From: Nocardia ninae NBRC 108245
GTDB lineage: Bacteria > Actinomycetota > Actinomycetes > Mycobacteriales > Mycobacteriaceae
DNA: 64,000 bases
NCBI RefSeq assembly: GCF_007990755.1
Contig: NZ_BJXA01000029.1
Coordinates: 37,354 to 101,353, forward strand
Direction of reading: 5' to 3'
Part shown: in pieces, positions 18,235-26,712 of the stretch
Layout: each line of letters opens with the position of its first letter
Numbering within the stretch: the first letter of the stretch is position 1
Notes under the pieces: generated by a model
What the model saw: the letters and a program-made list of their open reading frames with translations, nothing else
Databases searched by the model: none
What the model was told of the DNA's origin: nothing
Translations under genes and position numbers: made by a program

Positions 18235-20193
18235 TCAAGGCAGGGCAACCAGCGAGACGGTGTTGCCCGACTCGATGTTCGCGCCGACACCCGGGGTTTG
18301 CGAGACGATGAGTGAACTGTCGCTCGCCACAAGCTGTTTCACCTCTACCTGGACACCGAGGGATTGCAGCTTGGCTCGGGCGTTGGCAACGGTCCAGCCG
18401 CGCACATCGGGCATCTTCAGCGCGTTGGAGACCAGCAGGGCGACGCCGTCACCCGATTGGATCGTCGTGCCCGCAACCGGGTCGGTGCCGATGGCCTTGT
18501 CCGCCTCGATGCTCCGATCGAACTGGGACCTGGTCTCGCGCACCGCGATACCGGCGGCGGTGAGGATCTTGGTGGCCTCGTCGGCCGACTTGCCGCGCAC
18601 GTCGGGCACCTTCACCGGCTGGGAGCCCTTGCTGCGGTACACCTTTACCTGCGCGCCCATCGGAAGGACAACGCCGGGACCAGGATCGGTCTTGGCGAGC
18701 GTCCCCTTCGGCGCGGTATTGCCGACCTCACCCGAGTCGATCGGCTGCAACCCCGCATCGCGAATCAGCTGATTCACCTTCGTGATTGGATCACCCGGCT
18801 GGACGTCGGGCACCTTCGGTTTGCCGTTGGAGATCAGGACCGCGACGGTCGAACCCTTGGTGACCCGTGATCCCGCCGACGGGTCGCTGCCGACCACGCC
18901 GCCGACCGGCACCACATCGGAAGCCTTCTGCCGCAGCTCGGTCTCGAACCCGGCATCCCGCAGCGCCGCGATCGCACGGTCGGAATCCATTCCGGCGATC
19001 GCCGGAACTGGGGAGTATCGGCCGACGCCGAGCCACCAGCCGCCGACCCCGACGACCAGCGTGAGAATCGCCACAATGGCCACCCACGCCCACGTCGTGC
19101 GGCGCGACCTGCTGCGATCGGGCGCGTAGGCCTGATACGGCGAGGCTGCGTGCTGCTGACGCACCGGCTGCTCGTCGTAGCCGTTGGGCGGACCGTAATC
19201 CACCCGCGGCCGCGGCGCGGTGACCACCTTCGTGTGCTGCACCGTCGGCGGCGTGTAGGGCTCGGGTGCGGGCATCGCCGCGGCCTGCTGCGGAGGCGGC
19301 GTGGCCACCTTGTAGCTCGCGCTCAAATGCTCGGCCGACTCCTGCGGCGCGGGCACCCGATACGGCGGCAGGTTCAGCTTCGCGCCGATGTGCCGCAGCG
19401 CGGCCGCCATCTCGTTCGCGTCGGTGAACCGGTGCGCGGGCTCGCGCGCGGTGGCCTTCGCGACCAGCTCGTCGAACTCCGGCGGCACACCCGAGATGAA
19501 CCGGCTCGGGCTCGGCACGTCGTTCTCGATCCGCTGATACGCCACTGACAGCGAGGTATCGCCGGTGAACGGCACCTTGCCGGTGAGCAGCTCGAAGATC
19601 AGCACGCCGAACGAGTACACGTCACTGCGCGCGTCGGCCGTGCCGGTGGTCACCTGTTCGGGGGACAGGTACGCGGCAGTGCCGAGAATCACGCTGGCCG
19701 AGGTCGTATTGGCCGCCGCGACCGCGCGAACCAGGCCGAAATCGGCGATCTTCACCTCGCCCGCATCGGAGATCAGCACGTTCTCCGGCTTCACGTCCCG
19801 GTGCACCAGCCCCGCCGAGTGTGCGACACCGATCGCGGCGAGCACCGGCTCGGCCACCGCGCGCACCGCATGCGGCGGCATCGGCCCGCGCTCGCGCAGC
19901 AACTCGCGCAGCGTGCCGCCCTCGACCAACTCCATGATCAGGAACGGATACTCACCGTCGACACCCTGGTCGTATACCGCGACCAGCGACGAATGCTTCA
20001 GCTTGGCGACCGCGCGGGCCTCGAACTCGAAACGCGACAGGAACTGCGGGTCACCGGCGAACTTCGGGTCCATCACCTTGATGGCCACCGGCCGGTCCAG
20101 GCGGGTGTCGACGCCCCGGAAGACCATCGACATGCCGCCGCGGGCGATCGGCGCATCGATCCGATAGCGCCCTTCCAGCATCTGGCCGATCAA
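18235..20193 (-). CDS. pknL: Serine/threonine protein kinase with four PASTA domains
   Basis: About 652 residues. The N-terminal Hanks-type kinase shows the glycine loop ARGGMSMVFRG, catalytic Lys in VAIKVMD, HRDVKPEN, and DFG. A proline-rich juxtamembrane region, one membrane helix (TTWAWVAIVAILTLVVGVGG) and four extracellular PASTA repeats follow. PASTA domains bind muropeptides or lipid II, so this kinase probably reports cell-wall state. M. tuberculosis PknL, at the same locus, lacks PASTA domains. Start choice: TTG 20193 has GGAGG at 7-nt spacing and matches the family N-terminus; GTG 20214 and ATG 20181 are alternatives. It is divergent from its likely substrate gene. Confidence 0.9.
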   Translation of the reverse strand: MIGQMLEGRYRIDAPIARGGMSMVFRGVDTRLDRPVAIKVMDPKFAGDPQFLSRFEFEARAVAKLKHSSLVAVYDQGVDGEYPFLIMELVEGGTLRELLRERGPMPPHAVRAVAEPVLAAIGVAHSAGLVHRDVKPENVLISDAGEVKIADFGLVRAVAAANTTSASVILGTAAYLSPEQVTTGTADARSDVYSFGVLIFELLTGKVPFTGDTSLSVAYQRIENDVPSPSRFISGVPPEFDELVAKATAREPAHRFTDANEMAAALRHIGAKLNLPPYRVPAPQESAEHLSASYKVATPPPQQAAAMPAPEPYTPPTVQHTKVVTAPRPRVDYGPPNGYDEQPVRQQHAASPYQAYAPDRSRSRRTTWAWVAIVAILTLVVGVGGWWLGVGRYSPVPAIAGMDSDRAIAALRDAGFETELRQKASDVVPVGGVVGSDPSAGSRVTKGSTVAVLISNGKPKVPDVQPGDPITKVNQLIRDAGLQPIDSGEVGNTAPKGTLAKTDPGPGVVLPMGAQVKVYRSKGSQPVKVPDVRGKSADEATKILTAAGIAVRETRSQFDRSIEADKAIGTDPVAGTTIQSGDGVALLVSNALKMPDVRGWTVANARAKLQSLGVQVEVKQLVASDSSLIVSQTPGVGANIESGNTVSLVALP

Positions 20194-20329
20194 TTGATGT
20201 CCTCCGGCTTTCACAAAGTTCTCACCCCTCGCGGTTCGTCCCACAAGCGATCGACCGCCCCGTGCGGCCCTCACGATGGTATCGACCAAACGCACCCGGG
20301 TGTCTCACGACTTGCTGCGAGCGACCGTC

Positions 20330-20335
20330 TACCGT
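20330..20335 (+). promoter_or_regulatory. Putative -10 of leaderless Rv2175c-like transcript
   Basis: TACCGT ends 7 nt before GTG 20343, with no ribosome site. Confidence 0.4.
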
Positions 20336-20342
20336 TATCCGC

Positions 20343-20708
20343 GTGAGTGCATTTCCCTGCAGTGATGATGTCCTTCCGGAGTCCGTGGCACTGCTGCCGC
20401 TGCCCGAGGTGGCCGACAGACTCGGGCTCGTGGTGACCCGCGTCCATCAGATGCTGCGCGACCACCAACTACTCGCCGTCCGCCGTGACGGCGTCGTGAG
20501 CGTCCCCGAACGATTCTTCGACGACGACGGGGTGGTCAGGTTCCTGCCCGGCCTGATCACCGTGATGAAGGACGCCAAATACACCGACGAGGAGATTCTG
20601 GAATGGATCTTCACCGAGGACGACAGTCTTCCCGGTACGCCGGTCGACGCGTTGCACGGGCCGCTGGCGCGTGAGGTCATCCGTCGCGCCGCTGCTGACC
20701 CGTTCTGA
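20343..20708 (+). CDS. Rv2175c-like DNA-binding protein, PknL substrate homologue
   Basis: 121 residues from GTG 20343. A winged helix-turn-helix lies in LPLPEVADRLGLVVTRVHQMLRDHQLLAVRRDG (about residues 17-50), followed by the family segment LPGLITVMKDAKYTDEEILEWIF and the C-terminal GTPVDALHGPLAREVIRRA. Rv2175c of M. tuberculosis binds DNA and is phosphorylated by PknL, which abolishes binding; here the pair is also adjacent and divergent. The short N-terminal arm that carries the phosphothreonine in Rv2175c is shorter here, so the same control site is not evident. Its regulon is unknown. Confidence 0.85.
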   Translation: MSAFPCSDDVLPESVALLPLPEVADRLGLVVTRVHQMLRDHQLLAVRRDGVVSVPERFFDDDGVVRFLPGLITVMKDAKYTDEEILEWIFTEDDSLPGTPVDALHGPLAREVIRRAAADPF

Positions 20709-20727
20709 GTAAGCCGCGCACATAGCA

Positions 20728-20777
20728 CAGAGTCATATGGTCGCTGAACGATCTAGACCAGCGACCATATGACTCTG
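20728..20777. terminator. 19-bp perfect stem between convergent genes
   Basis: AGAGTCATATGGTCGCTG is repeated in exact inverse at 20759-20776 around a 12-nt loop; one further outer pair closes the stem. It is placed between the Rv2175c-like and crtB genes and probably terminates both. Lower GC than usual for this genome. Confidence 0.7.
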
Positions 20778-20781
20778 ATCT

Positions 20782-21849
20782 TCACGCGCCCCTCCGGGTG
20801 GCAGCGGCGAAGTGCCGTGCGGCCACGCGGAGGCGGTGGTGGCGGGGAACTACGGCGCGGTGGCTGAAGATGGCGTAGTCGGCGGCTTCGATGCGGTCGA
20901 GGATGTTTGCGTAGAGGACGGCGGCGGTGCGGATTGCCGGGCGGACTCGTGGTTCGAGTAGGTCTATGCCGGGTTCGGCGTTGCGGTAGATGTCGCGGTT
21001 GATCGCGATGAGGTGGGCCAAGGCTCGGCGGACTCGGGGATCGGTGCGCCGGGTGTGGCGGCAGTGCATGAGCAGGTTGTGGTCTACGCCGAAGGCGGCG
21101 AGCTCGTCGGTGGGGAGGTAGACCCGGCCGCGGTCGAGGTCTTCGGCGACGTCGCGCAGGAAGTTGGTGAGCTGGAACGCTTCGCCGAGGGCGGCGGCGG
21201 GCGGTTCGGCTTCGGCGATCGGGCACACGGTGCCGAGGATGGGTAGCACTTGGAGGCCGATGGCGGCGGCTGAGCCGGTCATGTATCGGCGCAGCTCGAT
21301 CATGGTGGCGTAGCGGTCGCGGAAGTGCGCGGTGCCGGGGACGTCCATCCGCATGGAGTCCAGGAACGTCCAGAAGTGCTGTGCGCCTATGTCGTAACGG
21401 TGGATGGTGTCGGCGACGGCGAGCAGGATCATGGAGCGCGGGGTTCGATCCCGAGCGGTCGGTGCCGAACTCTGCCAAACCTCTTGCGGCCCAGCAGCTC
21501 CCTGATCGGGCACACCGAGTTCCAATGCGATCCGCAGCTGCTTCTCGATCAGATCGAGCTCACCGGCCGGACCGTGCTCGGGTAGTTCGCGCTCCCGCGT
21601 ATCCCCCGGATAATGCTGTGCGACATCGGTTTCCGCATGATCGACGATGTCGTCCACCATCCGGGCAAACGCATACAGCGCATGCACCGCCGGCCGACGT
21701 TCCGCCGACAGTAACCGCGTCGCCAGAAAGTAGGTCCGCCCGTGCTCCGCCGCGATCCGCTTGCATTCCCGATACGCGTGCGCGAGCTCGGTGGTGTGCC
21801 GGCTTGCGGCGTACGGCCGGCCCGCGGCATGCGGCCCGCCGCGAATCAT
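20782..21849 (-). CDS. crtB: Phytoene synthase
   Basis: 355 residues from ATG 21849, overlapping the mptA stop by 4 nt (ATGA). The protein has both Asp-rich motifs of trans-isoprenyl diphosphate head-to-head synthases: MVDDIVDHAE (about residues 52-61) and DVAEDLDRGRVYLP (about 210-223). It joins two geranylgeranyl diphosphates to 15-cis-phytoene. With crtI and the GGPP synthase upstream it forms the core C40 carotenoid pathway. The intervening mptA gene belongs to lipoglycan synthesis, so the operon mixes two pathways. Carotenoid genes are absent at the equivalent M. tuberculosis locus. Confidence 0.9.
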   Translation of the reverse strand: MIRGGPHAAGRPYAASRHTTELAHAYRECKRIAAEHGRTYFLATRLLSAERRPAVHALYAFARMVDDIVDHAETDVAQHYPGDTRERELPEHGPAGELDLIEKQLRIALELGVPDQGAAGPQEVWQSSAPTARDRTPRSMILLAVADTIHRYDIGAQHFWTFLDSMRMDVPGTAHFRDRYATMIELRRYMTGSAAAIGLQVLPILGTVCPIAEAEPPAAALGEAFQLTNFLRDVAEDLDRGRVYLPTDELAAFGVDHNLLMHCRHTRRTDPRVRRALAHLIAINRDIYRNAEPGIDLLEPRVRPAIRTAAVLYANILDRIEAADYAIFSHRAVVPRHHRLRVAARHFAAATRRGA

Positions 21850-23549
21850 GACCGTGCGTGCGTGGCCGGGTCGATGCTCGGCGGTGTGGCCCGCAACCGC
21901 AGCGGGTCGACCTTGCGCAGCGACATCGCGGCCACCACGGCGGCGAAGGTCGCCAGCGCGACGTGCATGAAGCTGTACAACCCGATCGAGCCGTCCGGTT
22001 GGAACACCAGCATCAGCCAGGTACACAAGCCGACCAGCACCATCAATGTCGTGGTGGAGAGCGCGAATCCGGCGGCGAGCGCCAGCGGCCACGAGTAGTA
22101 CCAGGGCAGCGCGGCGGGGGAGAGGATGACGATCCCGACGAACGCGATCAGGATGCCGAATACGGCCTCACGCTCGCTGTGCCGGAAGCGCCACCAGGCC
22201 CACACGAGCACGGCCACCAGGGCGATCGCACAGATCCCCCTGGTCACCGCGAGGACCTTCCCCGAGTCGAACGAGGTCACCCAGCCGACCGCGTGCATCA
22301 TGATCGTCGGCAGCGACAGCCAGTTGATGATCTTCTTCGATCCGGATAGCGCGGTGAGCCAGCCGATGCCGACGCCCGCGATGGCCGAGGCGGCCGCGAA
22401 GACGAGGGCGAACACGGTCAGCCCGAGCCCGGCGATCTTGGCGAACATCAGCGCGGGGTGCGGCATGTCCTCGGTGGGTTTCGCCGCGTCGTGTGGTTTC
22501 TCGCTCTCCGGCAGGTTCTCCGGGTCGCGCCCGGCGCGCTGCGCGGCCCGCTTCTCGCGTTCGTGCAGCATCCAGATCCACACCAGGAACGGCAACGCGA
22601 TGCCTGCCGTGGCCTTGATCGCCACCCCGATGGCGACCACCACGATGCCCGCCACATGGTGGCGTTCCAGCACCAGCGCGATGCCCGCGCACATCAGCCC
22701 GACCATCAGCATCTCGTTGTGCACGCCGCCGAACAGGTGGATGAGCACGAGGGGGTTGAGCACGGCGAGCCACAGGGCGACGGTGGGCTTGCCGCCGAGG
22801 TGTTTGGTCAGATAGGGCACCGCCCACATCATCAGCGCGAGGCCGGGCAGCATCACCAGCCGCATCGCGATGGTGCCCGCGACCACGTTGTCACCGGTGA
22901 TAGTGGTAATGCCGCGGCCGAGCAGCAGGAAGATCGGGCCGTACGGCGCGGTGGTGAGCTTCCACACCGGGCTGACGTTGTCGAGCAGCACGCCGGGGTT
23001 CTTCACCGGTGCGTCGACGTAGGGGTCGTAACCGTCACGCAGCAGCGCGCCCTGCGCGAGATACGAGTAGACGTCCTGGCTGAACATCGGCACCGCGAAC
23101 AGCAGCGGGGTGATCCAGATACCGACGATCGCGCGTAACTCGTTGAGCGTCACGCCCGCATCGAGCCGGTCGCCCTTGCCGATCGTGGTGCGGCCGAGTC
23201 GCACCCATGCGGTGATCATCAGCAGCACGCCGATCCAGATCACGATGGTGGACAGGGCGTACCCGTGGCCGAACCGTAGCCAGGACAGGTGCAGCGCCTC
23301 GAGAATCGGGTCGCGCTTGCGCGTGCTACCCGCGCCGAAGCCACCGAAGGTGATCATGATCGCGCCGTAGAAGCCGAGCATCGCGGCGTGCCCCTCGGGG
23401 CTGCGCAGGAAGACGGCGACTGTGCGCATCCACGACCGCACACCTGGTGGCTCGGCGGTGGCCGATTCGCGCTTCGCTGCGGTGTTGGGTGCTCGGCCGG
23501 TGATTTGTGTCAATGTGGCCTCTGCGGCGCGCGTTTCGGGGGATGCCAT
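21846..23549 (-). CDS. mptA: Polyprenyl-phosphomannose alpha-1,6-mannosyltransferase MptA
   Basis: About 567 residues with some twelve membrane helices, a GT-C fold transferase. The first extracytoplasmic loop carries the acidic catalytic segment near MFSQDVYSYLAQGALLRDGYDPY (about residues 155-178), typical of MptA/MptB. In M. tuberculosis (Rv2174) the enzyme extends the alpha-1,6-mannan backbone of lipomannan from decaprenyl-phosphomannose outside the membrane. A 40-residue charged cytoplasmic loop (about 330-370) is present. ATG 23549 was chosen; 23585 adds 12 residues without a ribosome site. Flanked by crtI and crtB on the same strand. Confidence 0.92.
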   Translation of the reverse strand: MASPETRAAEATLTQITGRAPNTAAKRESATAEPPGVRSWMRTVAVFLRSPEGHAAMLGFYGAIMITFGGFGAGSTRKRDPILEALHLSWLRFGHGYALSTIVIWIGVLLMITAWVRLGRTTIGKGDRLDAGVTLNELRAIVGIWITPLLFAVPMFSQDVYSYLAQGALLRDGYDPYVDAPVKNPGVLLDNVSPVWKLTTAPYGPIFLLLGRGITTITGDNVVAGTIAMRLVMLPGLALMMWAVPYLTKHLGGKPTVALWLAVLNPLVLIHLFGGVHNEMLMVGLMCAGIALVLERHHVAGIVVVAIGVAIKATAGIALPFLVWIWMLHEREKRAAQRAGRDPENLPESEKPHDAAKPTEDMPHPALMFAKIAGLGLTVFALVFAAASAIAGVGIGWLTALSGSKKIINWLSLPTIMMHAVGWVTSFDSGKVLAVTRGICAIALVAVLVWAWWRFRHSEREAVFGILIAFVGIVILSPAALPWYYSWPLALAAGFALSTTTLMVLVGLCTWLMLVFQPDGSIGLYSFMHVALATFAAVVAAMSLRKVDPLRLRATPPSIDPATHARS

Positions 23550-23612
23550 CTGGTGTCGGTCCCCCCGAATGGTCAGCGGTCGCAACCGCGAGTGAATAGG
23601 TCGGCGCCTAGT

Positions 23613-25349
23613 TTACGGCGTCGCCGGGAACACTATCTCGCTGGTACGCGCGGTTTCATCTCGAGCAGGATGCGTATCGCCGGTAATACGGTTTGCCGCC
23701 AGTTTTCCGGACAGCACCGCGGTTGGCACCCCGACGCCCGGCGTGGTGCCGCAACCAGCGATAACTACGTTGTCGCTGGTGCGCGGAAAATTGCGCGAGC
23801 GAAATGGCCCGGTCTGCCGGAACAGGTGCGCCGCGGAGAACGGAGTACCGGCCAGCATGCCCTGGTCACGCCAGGTCTGCGGGGTGTCGAGATGGTCGAC
23901 GGTGAATTGTGTGGCAATACCGTCGTAACCCCGCCTTTCCAGTTCGTCGAGCAGCTCACGCAGGTACGCCGGGCCGATTCGGGCCCAGTCCAAGGGCGCG
24001 GCATCCAGGTTCGGGCAGGGCGCCAGCAACGAGAACGGTTCGTGTTGTCCGTCGGCCCGGCTGATGTAGAGGCCGGGGTCGGTGAGCGCCGGACGGGTCA
24101 GCAACAACGACGGGTCGCTCATCAACCGGCCCCGTCGCCCCGCGATCTCGGCGAAGGTCTGGTCCCACGCCGCACCGAACTCGATGGTGTGGTGGGCCTG
24201 GACCGGCCAGGTGCGCGCGATCTCGGCGGGCACCGTGCCGTGCGCGACGACCGCGGAGGGTGCCGCGCGCAGCCCGCGACGGCGGCGCACGCCGTAGCGG
24301 TCGACGGAGCCGAGGTCGACGGTCAGCACCAGGGCATCGCAGTCGAAGGCGCGGCCGTCCGCGGTGCGCACCCGCTCGGCCCGCCGGCCGGCGTAGTCCA
24401 CCGTGGTCACCTCGGTGCCCAGTTCCAGCGTGCCGCCCGCGGCGGTGAACGCCTCGGCCATTGCCGCCGCGATGGCCCGCATCCCGCCTTCGGGGTAGTA
24501 GACACCGAGCGAGGTGTCCATGTGCGGGATCGCGCCGTACACCGCGAGCGCCTGCGCGGGCGGCAGTCCGGCGTAGAGGGCCTGGAAGGTGAACAGGCGC
24601 GCCAGACGCGGGTCGTTCAGGATCCGGTGCACCTTCGGTCCCAGCCTGCCGAACCCGCCGAGGCGCACCAAAGCCGCCAGCGCCCTGCGCTTTTCGGGCA
24701 CCCGCAACATGTCCAGTGGTGAATCGAAGTTGGTGTCCATGAACTCGGCGAACTCCGCCGCGTAGATCCGCGCCAGCCAGTCGCGTAGTCGCCGATAGCG
24801 CCGCGCCTCCGCCGGGCCGCACACCAGGGCGACCTCCTCGGCCATCGCGTCGGGGTCGGCGAACACCCGCAGCGTCGCGCCGTCGGCGAACTTGGCGTGA
24901 TAGCTCGGCGCCAGCTGATGGATGCGCAGCGCGGGCTTGCAGGTCTGCGGCGTCCGCCCGACCGCGGCCAGCGCGTCGGTGATCAGCTCCGGCAGCGTCA
25001 ACACGGTTGCGCCGGAATCGATCTCGTAGTCCGGACCCTGGTAGCGCCCGACCCGTCCGCCCGGATGGTCGGCTCGCTCCAGCAGCGTGACCTTGCGGCC
25101 CGCGCCGGTGAGATACAGCGCGGCGGAGAGCCCGGCCAGCCCGGCACCGACCACGACAACGCGATCCGTGGGCCCGGCAACGGTTTTCACCGAATGGGTG
25201 GTGCGCTGCCGGTCACGATCGGGTGTGACGATCGGCATACCCCGGACGAGCAGTGGAAGATCGGCCTCGCGTCGTCGCGGCGCGCGAGTGCTCTGTGCGG
25301 TCTCGGGCTTTCCCGTCTCGGGATAACCCTGAGCGCCACCGTCTTTCAT
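23613..25349 (-). CDS. crtI: Phytoene desaturase
   Basis: 578 residues from ATG 25349, with GAGGAG 6 nt upstream. An N-terminal extension of ~60 residues precedes the FAD Rossmann motif VVVVGAGLAGLSAALYL and ERADHPGGRVG. The C-terminal CrtI signature is seen near GTTPGVGVPTAVLSGKLAA. Bacterial CrtI converts phytoene to lycopene (or neurosporene) by successive FAD-dependent desaturations at the membrane. It follows the GGPP synthase by 81 nt and precedes mptA by 63 nt, so one transcript idsA2-crtI-mptA-crtB is likely. The number of desaturation steps cannot be told from sequence. Confidence 0.9.
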   Translation of the reverse strand: MKDGGAQGYPETGKPETAQSTRAPRRREADLPLLVRGMPIVTPDRDRQRTTHSVKTVAGPTDRVVVVGAGLAGLSAALYLTGAGRKVTLLERADHPGGRVGRYQGPDYEIDSGATVLTLPELITDALAAVGRTPQTCKPALRIHQLAPSYHAKFADGATLRVFADPDAMAEEVALVCGPAEARRYRRLRDWLARIYAAEFAEFMDTNFDSPLDMLRVPEKRRALAALVRLGGFGRLGPKVHRILNDPRLARLFTFQALYAGLPPAQALAVYGAIPHMDTSLGVYYPEGGMRAIAAAMAEAFTAAGGTLELGTEVTTVDYAGRRAERVRTADGRAFDCDALVLTVDLGSVDRYGVRRRRGLRAAPSAVVAHGTVPAEIARTWPVQAHHTIEFGAAWDQTFAEIAGRRGRLMSDPSLLLTRPALTDPGLYISRADGQHEPFSLLAPCPNLDAAPLDWARIGPAYLRELLDELERRGYDGIATQFTVDHLDTPQTWRDQGMLAGTPFSAAHLFRQTGPFRSRNFPRTSDNVVIAGCGTTPGVGVPTAVLSGKLAANRITGDTHPARDETARTSEIVFPATP

Positions 25350-25430
25350 ACAGTTCTCCTCTTCACGCACGCATCGGGTCGACGCCGGCACCGAGCCGGG
25401 TTACCCAGCCGGCCGGTCGCGCAACCACTT

Positions 25431-26582
25431 TCAGGCTGTGCGTTTGGTCGCCGCCAAAGCCATGGCGCGCAACCGCTCCTTCGCGGCCGGTGTCGCCGTG
25501 CTGGATTCGATGGCGGCCAGTCCGGCGTCGGTGAGCTCGGTGATCCGGCGCTCCACCTCGTCCACGGCACCGAGATCGGTGATGACGGCGCGCAGCCGCG
25601 CGACCTCCTCCGGTGCCAGATCGGTGCCGATGCTGGTGCGCAGCAGCTTCGCCGCGGCCGGGTCGGCCTCGTCCGCCCTGGCCAGCGCCTCGGCGAGTAG
25701 CACGGTGCGCTTGCCCTCGCGCAGGTCGTCGCCGGACGGCTTGCCGGTGACGGCGGGATCGCCGAACACCCCGAGCAGGTCGTCGCGCAGCTGGAAGGCG
25801 ATGCCGATGTCGGTGCCGAAGGTGCGGTAGGCCTCGACCAGCCCCTGGTCCGCGTCGGCGATGGCCGCGCCGAGGTGCAGCGGGCGTTCGACGGTGTAGG
25901 CGGCGGTCTTGTACCGGTTGATCCGCAGCGCGGCCTCGACCGATTCGTCGGCGCCCGCCTCACCGTGGATATCGAGGAGCTGGCCACCGAGCACCTCGGT
26001 GCGCATGCCCGCCCACACCGGCGCGAACCGGGCGATCGCCGCCGGGTCCAGCCCGGAGGCGTGCACCATGTCGTCGGCCCAGGCCAGCGCCAGGTCACCG
26101 ACCAGGATCGCGACGCTGGCGCCGAAGTGCGCGGAGTCGCCCGCCCAGGCGCGGTCGCGGTGGCGCTGCTCGAAGTCGACGTGCACCGTCGGGAAGCGGC
26201 GGCGGGTCCGCGAGGAGTCGATGATGTCGTCGTGGATCAGCGCGCAGGCCTGCACGAGTTCCAGCGCCGAGCACGCGGTCAGCACCGCGTCCGCGTCCGG
26301 TCCGCCTGCGTCGCCGCCCGCGCCGAGCCAGCCGGTCCAGGCGAACGCGGGCCTGGTGCGCTTGCCGCCGCGCAGCACGAACAGCTCCAGCGCGTCCGCG
26401 GCCTCCACGAAGACCGGGCCCAGCTGCTGGACCAGGCCGCGCCGGGTGGCGAAGAACCTGGTCAGGGCGTCTTCCACGGCGGCGACGAAGGCCGGCGTAC
26501 CCGGCTGGGGTGCGACGAGCTCCGCCGCGGAGGTGCGGTGAGGCGTCTGGGTACCGGATCCGGCGGACAGGGGAGCCTCCAA
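25431..26582 (-). CDS. idsA2: Geranylgeranyl diphosphate synthase (IdsA2-like)
   Basis: A trans-isoprenyl diphosphate synthase with first Asp-rich motif DDIIDSSRTRRR, LGGQLLDI, the lysine/threonine segment RYKTAAYTVERPL, and second Asp-rich region FQLRDDLLGVFGDP. GKPSGDDLREGKRTVL is the usual loop. It would extend FPP with IPP to GGPP, the substrate of CrtB. Synteny is with Rv2173 (idsA2). The start is uncertain: TTG 26582 fits the family length (383 residues); a GTG at 26687 would add 35 residues that overlap the divergent metF promoter. No good ribosome site is seen for either. Confidence 0.88.
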   Translation of the reverse strand: MEAPLSAGSGTQTPHRTSAAELVAPQPGTPAFVAAVEDALTRFFATRRGLVQQLGPVFVEAADALELFVLRGGKRTRPAFAWTGWLGAGGDAGGPDADAVLTACSALELVQACALIHDDIIDSSRTRRRFPTVHVDFEQRHRDRAWAGDSAHFGASVAILVGDLALAWADDMVHASGLDPAAIARFAPVWAGMRTEVLGGQLLDIHGEAGADESVEAALRINRYKTAAYTVERPLHLGAAIADADQGLVEAYRTFGTDIGIAFQLRDDLLGVFGDPAVTGKPSGDDLREGKRTVLLAEALARADEADPAAAKLLRTSIGTDLAPEEVARLRAVITDLGAVDEVERRITELTDAGLAAIESSTATPAAKERLRAMALAATKRTA

Positions 26583-26700
26583 GGTCGTGCGGTCGTGGAC
26601 GCGTGGTGCCCGGCACTGCCTGTCGCGTCCCGGTGCGGTCTGGTCCGAAGAATACGCGTACTCGTCGGTACGACCCGTGAGGGCCACCGGCGGTCACCAC

Positions 26701-26706
26701 TACACT
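26701..26706 (+). promoter_or_regulatory. -10 of leaderless metF transcript
   Basis: TACACT lies exactly 6 nt before GTG 26713, with no ribosome site; the strongest leaderless signal in the window. Confidence 0.55.
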
Positions 26707-26712
26707 GAATCA

